Part shown: positions 16,216 to 25,632 of the stretch, in pieces
How positions within the stretch are numbered: position 1 is the first letter of the stretch
How the letters are laid out: each line of letters begins with the position of its first letter
Source of the DNA: Paenibacillus pinihumi DSM 23905 = JCM 16419
GTDB lineage: Bacteria; Bacillota; Bacilli; Paenibacillales; Paenibacillaceae
Length of the DNA: 64,000 nucleotides
Direction: 5' to 3'
Assembly (NCBI RefSeq): GCF_000422505.1
Contig: NZ_AULX01000018.1
Span: 186,001-250,000, forward strand
Made by a program: the position numbers and the translations under genes
Notes under the pieces: generated by a model
The model's input: only the letters and a program-made list of their open reading frames with translations
The model's database searches: none
What the model was told of the DNA's origin: nothing

Positions 16216-17664
16216 ATGGAGTTCTCCAAAGTGTTCTTTGTGCATATTAGTTTGCTCATTACTTTCGGCTATTTGCTTAATCTGATTTACAAGTATTTAT
16301 TTTACCGGACTTCGACACGAAACCGGATGATCGCTTCGGTAGTTGTATTCATATTGGCAGGCTGGATGACGATGTTCTTTGGTCTTCAGCTTACCGAGGA
16401 TGTATTGTTCGATCTGCGGTTCATACCCGTTATTATTGCGGCTCTTGTCTACCGCAGACCTCTATTGCTTGTGGTCATAGGCAGTGGAATCGGACTGGCC
16501 CGGCTGGCTTTCGGCGTAAATGAAGCGGCCTTTGCAGGGCTGATTAATATGACGCTGCTTGGAGCAGCAGCTGCGGTGCTGGTTTATTATTTTGAAGGCT
16601 CCAATTTTAACTTCCGGACGAAAGCTTTGATTGCCATTTTGGTGTTGAATACACTAAATATTTTGAATATTGGCATTTTCGGAGTCATTCCTTTTTGGGC
16701 GTATTTGCTGCATATTGCATGGATTACCTATCCGCTCGGGCTTTTGCTTACTGCGATGTTTGTATTTATTGTCCGTGATTTTTATTTGGAGCAGCAGCGG
16801 ATGGCTGATCTGCATCAGATGAATATACTGCTGAGACGGCAGGCGAAGAAGCTTCACAGAGCCAAGCGGGATCTGGAGGCCAAGGCGAACGAGATATTGA
16901 AGGGCTCCCGGTACAAATCAGAGTTTCTTGCCAATATGTCACATGAGCTGAAAACGCCTCTTAATAGTATTATTCTGCTCTCGCAGATGATCAGGGAGCG
17001 GAGTGAAGTACCGGAGGACGAGCAGAGCAGCGCTGCCAAAGAAGAGAGCCGTTACGCTGACATTATTTATTCTGCTGGGAATGAGCTATTGGCGCTGATC
17101 AATGACATTCTTGATTTGTCCAAAGTCGAGGCCGGGAAGATGGATATTCATCTGGAGCACGTACCGCTTGTGGAAACGATGCAATTGCTGTATGACCAGC
17201 TTGCTCCGGTTCCAGCCGCCAAACGGCTTAGCTTCAAGCTGGAGATCCGGCCGGATGTTCCGGATATGCTTGAGACGGATGCGCTAAGAATGAATCAGAT
17301 ATTGCGCAATCTGCTGATGAACGCATTCAAGTTCACGGAAGAGGGCAGTGTTACGCTTCTCGTCGAACGAACCCGCGAGCAAGGCAACGCTTATGTGGTA
17401 TTTACGGTAAAAGATACGGGAATCGGCATTCCGCAGGATAAGCAGGAGATTATTTTCGAAGCATTCCGGCAGGCGAATGGAGCAATTAACCGGAATTACG
17501 GCGGCACAGGCCTGGGCTTGTCAATTAGTCTGCAACTGGCCAGGCTGCTGGGCGGATCGCTTTATCTAACCAGCCGGGAGAAGCAGGGAAGCGCCTTTAC
17601 GTTGCGCTTGCCTGAACAGCATGAGCAACAAAATCCACAGTTAAAAGGAGCCTCTGATGGCTAA
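16216..17664 (+). CDS. Membrane sensor histidine kinase (5TM LytS-type sensor)
   Basis: The 482 aa protein begins with about six hydrophobic segments (residues 5-195) resembling the 5TMR-LYT sensor module ([20 protein letters not shown]). These are followed by a coiled coil (about 200-232), a HisKA domain with phosphoacceptor H243 in SHELKTPLN, and a HATPase domain with an N-box ([14 protein letters not shown]), G1 (DTGIGIP) and G2 (GGTGLGLS). The frame opens at 16114, but ATG 16216 with AAAGGA upstream fits the membrane start. No response regulator is adjacent. The 3' end overlaps radA by 8 bp, which suggests co-transcription with the DNA repair genes. Confidence 0.92.
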   Translation: MEFSKVFFVHISLLITFGYLLNLIYKYLFYRTSTRNRMIASVVVFILAGWMTMFFGLQLTEDVLFDLRFIPVIIAALVYRRPLLLVVIGSGIGLARLAFGVNEAAFAGLINMTLLGAAAAVLVYYFEGSNFNFRTKALIAILVLNTLNILNIGIFGVIPFWAYLLHIAWITYPLGLLLTAMFVFIVRDFYLEQQRMADLHQMNILLRRQAKKLHRAKRDLEAKANEILKGSRYKSEFLANMSHELKTPLNSIILLSQMIRERSEVPEDEQSSAAKEESRYADIIYSAGNELLALINDILDLSKVEAGKMDIHLEHVPLVETMQLLYDQLAPVPAAKRLSFKLEIRPDVPDMLETDALRMNQILRNLLMNAFKFTEEGSVTLLVERTREQGNAYVVFTVKDTGIGIPQDKQEIIFEAFRQANGAINRNYGGTGLGLSISLQLARLLGGSLYLTSREKQGSAFTLRLPEQHEQQNPQLKGASDG

Positions 17665-19024
17665 AATAAAAATAAAGTTTTGCTGTACGGAGTGTGGCAC
17701 CGAATCGCCTAAATGGCTGGGCAAATGCCCGGGGTGCGGCTCCTGGAATACGATGGTGGAGGAGAAGGAGACTTCCGTACGTACCCAAGGCGTAAAATCT
17801 TCTCTTCTCGGGACGAAAGAAAAGCCGCGTCCAATCATAAATATAGAAGGCGGGCAGGAGCCGAGAATCGAAACACGCCTTGGCGAGCTGAATCGCGTGC
17901 TGGGCGGAGGTGTCGTCCCGGGCTCGCTGATTCTTGTCGGTGGTGATCCTGGTATCGGCAAGTCGACGCTGCTGCTGCAGACTTCCCATGCGCTGGCAGC
18001 CCAAGGGCTGACTGTGTTGTATATTTCCGGCGAGGAGTCGGTACGGCAGACACGCCTTCGTGCAGACCGTCTGGGGGCTCTCTCAGAGACACTCTATGTT
18101 CTGTGCGAGACGAACCTGGAGCTGATTGACGAGGCGATCAGCTCCATTTCCCCTGACCTGCTGGTCATTGACTCCATTCAGACGGTTTATGAACCTTCTG
18201 TACCGTCTGCCCCGGGCAGTGTGGCCCAAGTAAGGGAATGTACGGCGCACTTTATGCGCATTGCCAAAGTAAAGGGGATTGCTACCGTGCTGGTCGGCCA
18301 CGTGACCAAGGAAGGGGCAATTGCAGGGCCGCGGCTGCTTGAGCATATGGTGGACTGCGTATTGTACTTTGAAGGCGAGCGGCATCATTCCTACCGTCTG
18401 CTCAGGGCTGTGAAGAACCGGTTTGGTTCTACGAATGAGATCGGGATTTTCGAGATGATGGAGGGCGGACTCCGGGAAGTTACGAATCCTTCGGAGCTTT
18501 TTCTTTCCGAGCGTCCGCTTGGAGTATCGGGCTCTACGGTTGTCGCCAGCATGGAAGGCACAAGACCGGTGCTTGTCGAACTTCAGGCGCTGGTTGCAAC
18601 GACCAATTTCCCTTCGCCCCGCCGTATGAGCACAGGAATAGACCATCACCGGATGGCGCTTATTATTGCGGTACTGGAAAAACGAATGGGGATGTTTTTG
18701 CAAAATCAGGACGCTTACCTAAATGTGGCAGGCGGGGTCAAGCTGGATGAGCCTGCGGTTGACTTGGCCGCGGCAGTCAGTCTGGCATCAAGCTTTCGCG
18801 ATGTGCCAACCAAGCCTTATGATGTCATCTTCGGCGAGGTGGGACTGACCGGCGAGGTAAGGGCAGTGTCCAGAGCCGAGCAGCGGGTGAAGGAAGCAGA
18901 GAAGCTTGGCTTCAAGCGTGTCATTATGCCGGAGAACAGTCTCAAGGGCTGGAAGCCTCCGTCAGGAATTCAAATCGTTGGTGTGAGCACGGTTTCCGAG
19001 GCGCTTGCAGCAGCACTCAGCTAG
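17657..19024 (+). CDS. radA: DNA repair protein RadA
   Basis: RadA (Sms) is a RecA-like, hexameric DNA helicase that processes recombination intermediates. Visible are the N-terminal C4 zinc finger (CTECG and CPGCG), Walker [10 protein letters not shown] (about residue 96), Walker [10 protein letters not shown], the RadA signature KNRFG (about 255) and a C-terminal Lon-protease-like domain. The length of 455 aa is normal. It overlaps the kinase gene and is followed after 17 bp by disA, the order found in Bacillus, where clpC rather than a kinase lies upstream. Confidence 0.98.
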   Translation: MAKIKIKFCCTECGTESPKWLGKCPGCGSWNTMVEEKETSVRTQGVKSSLLGTKEKPRPIINIEGGQEPRIETRLGELNRVLGGGVVPGSLILVGGDPGIGKSTLLLQTSHALAAQGLTVLYISGEESVRQTRLRADRLGALSETLYVLCETNLELIDEAISSISPDLLVIDSIQTVYEPSVPSAPGSVAQVRECTAHFMRIAKVKGIATVLVGHVTKEGAIAGPRLLEHMVDCVLYFEGERHHSYRLLRAVKNRFGSTNEIGIFEMMEGGLREVTNPSELFLSERPLGVSGSTVVASMEGTRPVLVELQALVATTNFPSPRRMSTGIDHHRMALIIAVLEKRMGMFLQNQDAYLNVAGGVKLDEPAVDLAAAVSLASSFRDVPTKPYDVIFGEVGLTGEVRAVSRAEQRVKEAEKLGFKRVIMPENSLKGWKPPSGIQIVGVSTVSEALAAALS

Positions 19025-19041
19025 AAGGGGGGACCAAAATC

Positions 19042-20118
19042 GTGAAAGAATTGAACCAACAGGAGATTATGAACCAGCTGCTGCCATTGGTTGCACCCGG
19101 GACAGCCTTTCGGGAAGGCCTGGAAAATGTGCTTCGGGCGAAGACGGGTGCGCTGATCGTGGTCGGGTACAGTCCGGAAGTGATGGAACTCGTTGATGGG
19201 GGGTTCTCCATCAATTGCGATTTTTCGCCGAACTATTTGTATGAGCTGGCCAAGATGGATGGCGCGATTATATTGAGCGAGGATTTCAGGCGTATTCTGT
19301 TCGCAAATACGCAGCTGATTCCAAACAGTACGATTCCATCTATTGAGACCGGAATCAGACACCGGACCGCTGAACGGGTTGCCAAGCAAACGGGCAAGCT
19401 CGTCGTTTCCATTTCCCAGAGAAGAAATATCATTACATTGTACCAGGGCAACATGAGATATTCGCTTAAAGAGATCGGTGTCATTTTGACCAAGGCGAAT
19501 CAGGCGATCCAGACGCTGGAGAAATACAAGGCGGTGCTCAGTCAAAGCTTCACGAATTTGTCCGCCTCTGAATTCGAAGAGCTGGTTACGCTGCAGGAAG
19601 TCGCCAATGTTATTCAACGTGTCGAAATGGTGCTTCGAATCAAAACGGAAATTAACCGTTATGTTAATGAGCTGGGTACTGAGGGCCGCTTGATCAGCAT
19701 GCAGATGGAAGAGCTGGTAGGCGGCGTTGAAGAGGATGCATGGTTCCTTCTCAAGGATTACTCCAAGGATAACCATGATGATAAAATTAAAGAAATTCGT
19801 GCAGCCCTGAAAAAAATCAGCTCCGAGGAGCTGCTTGATATTCATCACATTATTCGTCTGCTCGGCTACCCGTATACCGCTTCAGTGACAGAGGAATCCA
19901 TCCAGCCGCGGGGTTACAGGCTGTTGCATAAAATTCCCCGGCTGCCGATGGTTATTATTCATAATCTGGTGGAGAGATTCCGTCATCTGCCAAATATTAT
20001 CGCTGCAACAATCCATCAATTGGATGAAGTGGACGGGATTGGCGAGGTTAGAGCCAGGGCCATTAAAGAAGGCATGAAACGGATTCAGGATCAAGTGTTG
20101 ATTGACAGACAAATTTAA
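19042..20118 (+). CDS. disA: DNA integrity scanning protein DisA, diadenylate cyclase
   Basis: DisA makes c-di-AMP from two ATP and pauses at branched DNA, reporting DNA integrity to the sporulation programme. The N-terminal DAC domain carries DGA (KMDGAIIL, about residue 74) and RHR ([10 protein letters not shown], about 108), the catalytic motifs. A helical spine and a C-terminal helix-hairpin-helix domain ([15 protein letters not shown]) bind DNA. The start is GTG 19042 after AAGGGGGG. It follows radA closely, and RadA and DisA are known to interact in B. subtilis. Confidence 0.98.
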   Translation: MKELNQQEIMNQLLPLVAPGTAFREGLENVLRAKTGALIVVGYSPEVMELVDGGFSINCDFSPNYLYELAKMDGAIILSEDFRRILFANTQLIPNSTIPSIETGIRHRTAERVAKQTGKLVVSISQRRNIITLYQGNMRYSLKEIGVILTKANQAIQTLEKYKAVLSQSFTNLSASEFEELVTLQEVANVIQRVEMVLRIKTEINRYVNELGTEGRLISMQMEELVGGVEEDAWFLLKDYSKDNHDDKIKEIRAALKKISSEELLDIHHIIRLLGYPYTASVTEESIQPRGYRLLHKIPRLPMVIIHNLVERFRHLPNIIAATIHQLDEVDGIGEVRARAIKEGMKRIQDQVLIDRQI

Positions 20119-20214
20119 ATCCCATACAATGTTAGAATGGCCCAAATACAGGTGGAAAAAATTGTTTGAAACCTAAAGTAACGTAATGGGCACAGTAAAG
20201 ATGAGGTGGAATTG

Positions 20215-20952
20215 ATGATAACAAAATCGATACCGAGTCTTTTTACGGTTGGGAATTTGTTTTTAGGTATTGTTGCCATCATTCTGGTATTCAACAGAGA
20301 GACGGAATATGCGGCAATTATGGTTATCATTGCAATGCTTCTGGACGGTGTGGATGGACGTGTGGCCCGCGCGCTGAATGTGACCAGCGAATTCGGGAAG
20401 GAGCTTGATTCGCTCTCGGATGTCATTTCCTTTGGTGTCGCTCCGGCATTCATTATGTATGTCGTGGCTTTTCAGGATCTGAATACAGCTGCTGCATGGA
20501 TTGTTACTGCGTTGTTCCCGATATGTGGTGCGCTGCGGTTGGCCAGATTTAATGTGGTATCCGGCACCCCTGGGTATTTTATCGGTTTGCCGATTCCGGC
20601 AGCGGGCGGAGTGCTGTGTACGCTGGCGCTGTTTCATAAAGATATGCCTGTAGCGGTGCTGCTCATCAGTACCCTTGCACTTTCGTATTTGATGGTAAGT
20701 AATATTAAGTATCCGAATTTCAAGAAAGTCGGATTGCCGAAAGGCTCGCTCTGGCTGATTCCGCTTATTATCATCGTTGCCGTTGTACTTGGCCTGATGT
20801 ATCGTGAGCATCTGACAAAAATTATTTTCGTGCCGCTCGTACTTTACGCGCTGTATGGCCTAAAAAAAAACGCTAAGCTCCGTATTTTGCGGCTTAGACG
20901 TAAAAAACGCCAAAATTCTGAGGAAACGGTGTCCTCTGACCACAGTGCTTAA
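20215..20952 (+). CDS. pssA: CDP-diacylglycerol--serine O-phosphatidyltransferase
   Basis: This integral membrane enzyme makes phosphatidylserine from CDP-diacylglycerol and serine, the first step to phosphatidylethanolamine. The CDP-alcohol phosphatidyltransferase motif DG-x2-AR-x8-G-x3-D-x3-D is present (DGVDGRVARALNVTSEFG then ELDSLSD), with about seven membrane helices and a basic C-terminal tail. The start is ATG 20215 with GAGGTGG six bases upstream, not the earlier GTG at 20206, which lies inside the SD. A strong terminator follows. In B. subtilis pssA lies with psd elsewhere, so its place here is a lineage difference. Confidence 0.94.
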   Translation: MITKSIPSLFTVGNLFLGIVAIILVFNRETEYAAIMVIIAMLLDGVDGRVARALNVTSEFGKELDSLSDVISFGVAPAFIMYVVAFQDLNTAAAWIVTALFPICGALRLARFNVVSGTPGYFIGLPIPAAGGVLCTLALFHKDMPVAVLLISTLALSYLMVSNIKYPNFKKVGLPKGSLWLIPLIIIVAVVLGLMYREHLTKIIFVPLVLYALYGLKKNAKLRILRLRRKKRQNSEETVSSDHSA

Positions 20953-20990
20953 AAGTTTACTCGTTCATATTCATGCGTTTTTCATAAGGA

Positions 20991-21036
20991 ACGTGACTGT
21001 GATTGCATATTTGCAATCACAGTCACGTTTTTTTTA
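20991..21036 (+). terminator. Strong terminator after pssA
   Basis: A perfect 17-bp stem (20991-21007 with 21012-21028), a 4-nt loop and a run of T follow pssA, ending the radA-disA-pssA unit. Confidence 0.93.
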
Positions 21037-21194
21037 TAAGAATTTGGATGAGGCGGATGATAAAGCCAAGCTGTGAATGATTTTGGTGTAATATAATCTA
21101 ACGTTATAATAATGATTTCTTGATTATTTTTTATAAAGTCTCATTTTTGATTTAAATAAATATATTTTATGTAATAAAAACTAACATAAAATGA

Positions 21195-21223
21195 TTGACG
21201 ATGAATCGAAATCAATCTATAAT
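21195..21223 (+). promoter_or_regulatory. Strong sigma-A promoter of the orphan binding protein gene
   Basis: TTGACG (21195-21200), a 17-bp spacer and a perfect TATAAT (21218-21223), in very AT-rich surroundings. Transcription would begin near 21230, leaving a leader of about 160 nt. Confidence 0.8.
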
Positions 21224-21272
21224 GAAACCATTCATAGAGCTTTATGATGGTTTAAATCAGTTTTTATTTACG

Positions 21273-21334
21273 AAAACAATATTTATTATGTTTTTTAATT
21301 ACGTATAGTAATTATTTTAGGAAAATATTGTTTT
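21273..21334 (+). promoter_or_regulatory. AT-rich nested hairpin in the leader of the binding protein gene
   Basis: AAAACAATATTT (21273-21284) and AAATATTGTTTT (21323-21334) are perfect 12-bp arms. Inside them TAATTAC (21296-21302) pairs with GTAATTA (21308-21314). The outer arm ends in a T run, so it could act as an attenuator; it may equally be a protein site. It matches no riboswitch I know. Confidence 0.5.
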
Positions 21335-21393
21335 TGTAAGTTAATCTGACAATTTATCGGGAGTTATAACAGAATGAATAGGGGAGATTGGAC

Positions 21394-22419
21394 ATGATCA
21401 GAAGAAGATTGCCTGCAGTCAGCCTATTACTAACACTTACACTGATTTTACTTGCCGGATGCGGCACTGGTGGCGCGAAGGGGATTGATACTGCGGGATC
21501 TGGCTCGCAGGAAGGCGAAAGCGGCAGCAAGGCAATTATTCCGGTCCGTTTGGTTGAAGCCTGGTATTCCAAAGGAGAGGATGGAGGGTACTTTGCAGCT
21601 CTCCAACAAGGATACTATAAGGATGCGGGGATCGACATGTCGATTCAGCCTGGCGGTCCGCAAGTTTCCGGCTTGCAGATGGTAGCTGCCGGTCAGGCGG
21701 ATTTCGGAATTTCCTATGGGGATGAGATTTTGAAGGCGAGAGAGGAAGGGATTCCGGTAGTCGGGCTGCTGGCTGCTTTCCAGTACACACCGCAAGTATT
21801 CATGTTTCATAAAGGAGAAAATATTACCGACTTCAAGGATATGAACGGCCGTGCCGTCTATACGACACCGGGTGCTCTTTATTGGGAATTCATTAAGAAG
21901 CAGTATAAGTTGGACAAGGTGAAGGAATTCGCCTATACCGGGCAGCTTGCTAACTTTATTAATGACAGCAAATCTCTTAACCAAGGCTATATTACCAATG
22001 AACCTTACGCTCTTCAGCAGGAAAATGTGGACGTGTCCTTCCTTAAGGTGAAGGATTCCGGATATGCCAACTACGCGGACGTCCTGTTTACAACAGAAAA
22101 ATTTATCAAGGAGCATCCGGATGTTGTAGCTGCAGTTGTACAGGCAACCCAGAAGGGCTGGGGCTATTATAATGAAAATTACAAGACGGTCAATCCGTTC
22201 ATTCAGACGTATAACAAGGATATGCCAACCGCCGCCATGGACTATGAGGCTGAGCATCAGAAGGAGTTCATTGTTACAGATGAGACGAAATCGAACGGGA
22301 TCGGATATATGACCAAGGATAGATGGCAAAAAATCATGGAGCAAATGACGGATATGGGCGTGCTCACCAAGCCTCAGGATGCGGAGAAGGCGTTCACGAC
22401 GGAGTTTTTGAAAAAATAG
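21394..22419 (+). CDS. ABC transporter substrate-binding lipoprotein (SsuA/ThiY/NMT1-like)
   Basis: The 341 aa protein has a lipoprotein signal with lipobox LLAGC (Cys23) and a type II periplasmic-binding fold of the NMT1/SsuA group (LVEAWYSKGEDGGYFAALQQGYYKDAGI, then VAAGQADFGISYGDEI and GYITNEPYALQ). Members bind thiamine precursors, sulfonates, nitrate or similar compounds; the substrate cannot be named. No permease or ATPase gene is adjacent, which is unusual. The start is ATG 21394, 7 bases after GGGGAG. Expression is likely from the promoter at 21195 through a structured leader. Confidence 0.88.
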   Translation: MIRRRLPAVSLLLTLTLILLAGCGTGGAKGIDTAGSGSQEGESGSKAIIPVRLVEAWYSKGEDGGYFAALQQGYYKDAGIDMSIQPGGPQVSGLQMVAAGQADFGISYGDEILKAREEGIPVVGLLAAFQYTPQVFMFHKGENITDFKDMNGRAVYTTPGALYWEFIKKQYKLDKVKEFAYTGQLANFINDSKSLNQGYITNEPYALQQENVDVSFLKVKDSGYANYADVLFTTEKFIKEHPDVVAAVVQATQKGWGYYNENYKTVNPFIQTYNKDMPTAAMDYEAEHQKEFIVTDETKSNGIGYMTKDRWQKIMEQMTDMGVLTKPQDAEKAFTTEFLKK

Positions 22420-22462
22420 CTTGTTTTGCAAATGAAGAGGTCGATAATAAGCAAAGTATATG

Positions 22463-22504
22463 AAAACAGTGCCGCGGCGACAAACCGGCGGCACTGTTTT
22501 TTTT
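22463..22504. terminator. Bidirectional terminator
   Basis: AAAACAGTGCCGC (22463-22475) pairs with GCGGCACTGTTTT (22488-22500), with T and A runs on both sides. It lies between the convergent binding protein gene and the minus-strand gene. Confidence 0.92.
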
Positions 22505-22569
22505 AATGCTGTATAAAGACATCTTGCAAATTGCAGGTCATGAAAAGTCTTACAAAGGGCAAGTGAAGA

Positions 22570-22965
22570 TTAGCTTAGCTTAAAGAGGCCGAGTGTAGTG
22601 CATTTTTGAGTTTCGTGATCCACAACATCATTCAAATTAATATCGAGCAGATTGGACAAGGCGGACATGTAGAACAGATTTCGCCCCAGCTCATCCTTAA
22701 TGGCTTCCTTGCAATGCTCGCATAATTGTCCGGAGAGGTGATTCTCCACATTGCTTTTGGCTTCCTGTAATCCGATTTCCTCCGGGAAGTTTTGCTTTTT
22801 GGCATGAAGCTGTATACATCCGCATTCGGTAACAGCTTTGGTGACTGCGCGGTTAACAGTAGCTCCGGTTTGCCCATACTTGGACATGACGTCCATCAGG
22901 CTGCGATGACGCAGCAGCAGCTCAGACACTTGCTGTTGAAGATGCTCCAGTGTAGGCGCGTTCAA
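22570..22965 (-). CDS. Conserved hypothetical protein with a MazG-like helix and Cys pairs
   Basis: The 131 aa, probably all-helical cytoplasmic protein has a segment ELGRNLFYMSALSNLLDINLNDV that resembles the C-terminal helix of MazG-type pyrophosphatases, but the acidic metal-binding helices of MazG are not obvious. Paired cysteines (ECGC and LCEHC) and a later single Cys could bind a metal. I recall very similar proteins in other Paenibacillus genomes, always of unknown function. The start is TTG 22965, supported by GAGGTGGG. It stands alone, facing away from yacL. Confidence 0.7.
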   Translation of the reverse strand: MNAPTLEHLQQQVSELLLRHRSLMDVMSKYGQTGATVNRAVTKAVTECGCIQLHAKKQNFPEEIGLQEAKSNVENHLSGQLCEHCKEAIKDELGRNLFYMSALSNLLDINLNDVVDHETQKCTTLGLFKLS

Positions 22966-23119
22966 TTTCCCACCTCATTTCAAATTTGCTGACCTCTCCA
23001 TTATAAAATAAGGAAACCCAAATTGACAAAATAGTTTGAAAATAAATGTGTGGAAAATTTTTGAAGCCTACGATTAGCCTTCCGTTATTTGGATCATAAT
23101 TGTAATGGAGGTGATCGTC

Positions 23120-24217
23120 GTGTTAAAACGAATCATACAAATTCTCGGAATCATTACAGGCGGATATGCAGGTGCAGAGCTATATCATGGATTTGGCGGT
23201 CAAAGAATCTGGATGGACCCGTCGCTAGCCATGCTGCAAAACAGCGGGTTGTACTATGCCAGCATTGGGCTGGGAATATTTGCAGGGCTGATTGCAGCTA
23301 CAGTGGCTGCGGAGCCTGTTACCCGGTTCTTGAAGGAAAGGGCGGATCAGGCGGCTGAACTGCCGATGACGGATATGGTTTCCAGGGGAGTTGGTCTGGT
23401 AGCAGGACTGGGCATTGCAGCTCTGCTGTATCCTGCGGTAGCCGGGCTGGAGGGAGCGGGGAGGTTGATTCCTGCTGTCATGACATTGTTCTTTGGCTAT
23501 ATGGGACTGAGAATTGGCGGGCTGAAAAAGGAGGAGCTTTCCGCGGGTTATAGCCGTTTTGTAGATTCCCGTGGGGCGAAGCAGCCGATTTCGGAGGAAG
23601 CAGGCTTTGAAGAGCATAAAATTTTGGACACCAGCGTCATTATCGATGGCCGCATCGCGGATATTTGCAAAACCGGTTTTATTGAAGGCACTTTGGTAAT
23701 TCCTGAATTTGTACTGGAGGAGCTTCAGCATATTGCGGACTCTTCGGACTTGCTCAAGCGCAACCGCGGCCGCCGTGGACTTGATATTTTGAATAAGATC
23801 CAAAAGGAGCTTGATGTCCGCGTACTTGTCTATGAAGGTGATTATGAGGAAATCGGGGAAGTGGACAGCAAGCTGGTGAAGCTGGCAAAAGCGCTTGGCG
23901 GCAAGGTTGTCACAAATGATTTCAACCTGAACAAGGTATGTGAACTGCAAGGTGTATCTGTACTCAATATTAATGATTTGGCGAATGCGGTGAAGCCGGT
24001 CGTGCTGCCGGGCGAGGAAATTGTTGTTCAGGTCATTAAAGATGGCAAGGAGCATGGTCAAGGCGTTGCTTATCTGGATGACGGAACGATGATTGTTGTT
24101 GAGGGCGGACGCGAGTTTATCGGGACAACGATGGAGGTCCTGGTCACCAGTGTGCTGCAGACCTCTGCGGGCCGTATGATATTTGCCAAGCCAAAGCTGC
24201 TGGAGAAGGCGCAATAA
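23120..24217 (+). CDS. yacL: PIN/TRAM-domain membrane protein YacL
   Basis: The protein has an N-terminal membrane part of four helices (about residues 1-115), a PIN nuclease-like domain (KILDTSVIIDGRIADI, with further acidic residues in NDFNLNKV, about 165-285) and a C-terminal TRAM RNA-binding domain (about 295-355). This matches B. subtilis YacL, which has the same place between disA and ispD. A membrane-bound RNase is likely by family but not proven. The frame is open from ATG 23105, but GGAGGTGATC lies inside that extension at the right distance for GTG 23120. Confidence 0.92.
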   Translation: MLKRIIQILGIITGGYAGAELYHGFGGQRIWMDPSLAMLQNSGLYYASIGLGIFAGLIAATVAAEPVTRFLKERADQAAELPMTDMVSRGVGLVAGLGIAALLYPAVAGLEGAGRLIPAVMTLFFGYMGLRIGGLKKEELSAGYSRFVDSRGAKQPISEEAGFEEHKILDTSVIIDGRIADICKTGFIEGTLVIPEFVLEELQHIADSSDLLKRNRGRRGLDILNKIQKELDVRVLVYEGDYEEIGEVDSKLVKLAKALGGKVVTNDFNLNKVCELQGVSVLNINDLANAVKPVVLPGEEIVVQVIKDGKEHGQGVAYLDDGTMIVVEGGREFIGTTMEVLVTSVLQTSAGRMIFAKPKLLEKAQ

Positions 24218-24356
24218 AACCTGTGGTTGTGGTATGATAGAGTCATACATAACTATAATCAGGCAGGGGCGGCATCCGGACGGGGTTGGGATGACTGGAG
24301 AACCGATGCTTACGGATGCTGCTTGTTCAGCCTGGCAGTAAGGCAGGGAATGAAGG

Positions 24357-25046
24357 ATGAATAACGAAGCTTGGGGCGCAGTCATTGTTGCCGCCGGCAA
24401 GGGAGCCCGCATGGGTACCGTTCAAAGCAAGCAATACTTGCCGTTATGCGGCAAGCCTATACTCGTTCATACGCTGGAGAAGTTTGAGCATATTGAAGAG
24501 GTTGCCGAGGTTGTTCTGGTTGTCGGAGAACAGGATGTGGAGCTGTGCAGCTCCTATGTGGCTGAATACAAGCTGGCCAAAGTCAAGGCGGTCGTAGCCG
24601 GCGGGGCTGAGCGTCAGGATTCGGTCTATCGCGGACTGCAGGCTCTGGATACACGCTGGGTTATGATTCATGATGGTGTGCGGCCTCTGGTAAGCAGAGA
24701 AGCGGTCACGCGCTGCTGTCAGGCAGCCTATAAGCATGGTGCCGCCGTACTGGCTGTTCCTGTCAAAGATACGATCAAGCAAGTGAATGATCATGGTGTT
24801 ATAACCGGTACACCGGATAGGCAAAGTCTGTGGTCGATACAAACACCGCAGGCTTTTAAGCGTGCCCAGATTGCAGAGGCATTGGAGCGGGCAGCCGCCG
24901 ATGGTTTCCTGGGTACAGATGACGCGATGGCAATGGAGAGAATTGGTATTCAGGTAGCAATTGCGCAAGGGGAATATACCAATATTAAAATTACGACACC
25001 TGAGGATTTGCCGATGGCCGAACTGTGGCTGTCCGGACAGAGGTAA
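24357..25046 (+). CDS. ispD: 2-C-methyl-D-erythritol 4-phosphate cytidylyltransferase IspD
   Basis: IspD joins CTP with methylerythritol 4-phosphate in the non-mevalonate isoprenoid pathway. The nucleotide-binding start VIVAAGKGARMG (residues about 10-21) with K26 in SKQYLPL, the MIHDGVRPLV loop (about 103) and GTDDAMAMER (about 183) are characteristic. At 229 aa it has normal length. The gap from yacL is 139 bp and contains a potential hairpin (GCATCCG near 24272 with CGGATGC near 24314) but no clear promoter. ispF follows after 21 bp. Confidence 0.97.
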   Translation: MNNEAWGAVIVAAGKGARMGTVQSKQYLPLCGKPILVHTLEKFEHIEEVAEVVLVVGEQDVELCSSYVAEYKLAKVKAVVAGGAERQDSVYRGLQALDTRWVMIHDGVRPLVSREAVTRCCQAAYKHGAAVLAVPVKDTIKQVNDHGVITGTPDRQSLWSIQTPQAFKRAQIAEALERAAADGFLGTDDAMAMERIGIQVAIAQGEYTNIKITTPEDLPMAELWLSGQR

Positions 25047-25067
25047 GGCAAGGAAGGGGACTTATAC

Positions 25068-25550
25068 ATGATTCGTGTAGGACAAGGCTTTGATGTTCAT
25101 CAGCTGGTCGAGGGAAGGCCGTGTATTATCGGAGGCGTGACGATACCTTATGAGAAGGGACTGCTCGGCCATTCCGATGCCGATGTGCTGCTTCATGCAA
25201 TAACCGATGCTGTGTTGGGGGCGCTCGGACTCGGGGATATCGGGAAGCATTTCCCGGATACGGATGAGGCTTTCAAGGATGCGGACAGTCTAAAGCTGCT
25301 GGAGCAGGTATGGCAGCTGGTAAAGGAGCGCGGCTACAAGCTGGGGAATATCGATTCCACGATTATCGCCCAGCGTCCGAAGATGGCATCGTACATTCCC
25401 CAAATGGCGGAAGTTATCGCCCGTGCGCTGGAAGCGGATATCTCACAGGTTAATGTCAAGGCGACGACAACGGAACAGCTTGGCTTTACAGGACGCGGGG
25501 AAGGGATTGCAGCGCAATCGGTTGTCTGCCTTGTCAAGGATGTGCTATGA
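25068..25550 (+). CDS. ispF: 2-C-methyl-D-erythritol 2,4-cyclodiphosphate synthase IspF
   Basis: IspF closes the cyclic diphosphate in the isoprenoid pathway, one step beyond IspE. The zinc-binding motif GFDVHQL (Asp8, His10) and [14 protein letters not shown] (His42 region) are visible, as are [11 protein letters not shown] and the C-terminal [20 protein letters not shown]. The length of 160 aa is typical. It sits in an ispD-ispF-gltX group with an AAGGGGA site before ATG 25068. Confidence 0.98.
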   Translation: MIRVGQGFDVHQLVEGRPCIIGGVTIPYEKGLLGHSDADVLLHAITDAVLGALGLGDIGKHFPDTDEAFKDADSLKLLEQVWQLVKERGYKLGNIDSTIIAQRPKMASYIPQMAEVIARALEADISQVNVKATTTEQLGFTGRGEGIAAQSVVCLVKDVL

Positions 25551-25632
25551 TTTGGGGCACCAGCGATAACGGCTGATCTTGTGCGCAGGAGCACAGGACT
25601 TATATCTAGATAATCAAGGGAGGCAATAAGCG

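Noticed and set aside
21224-21393. Possible TPP or other thiamine riboswitch before the ThiY-like binding protein.
   Set aside because: The leader is AT-rich and lacks the conserved CTGAGA and ACCTGATCTGGATAATG-like cores.
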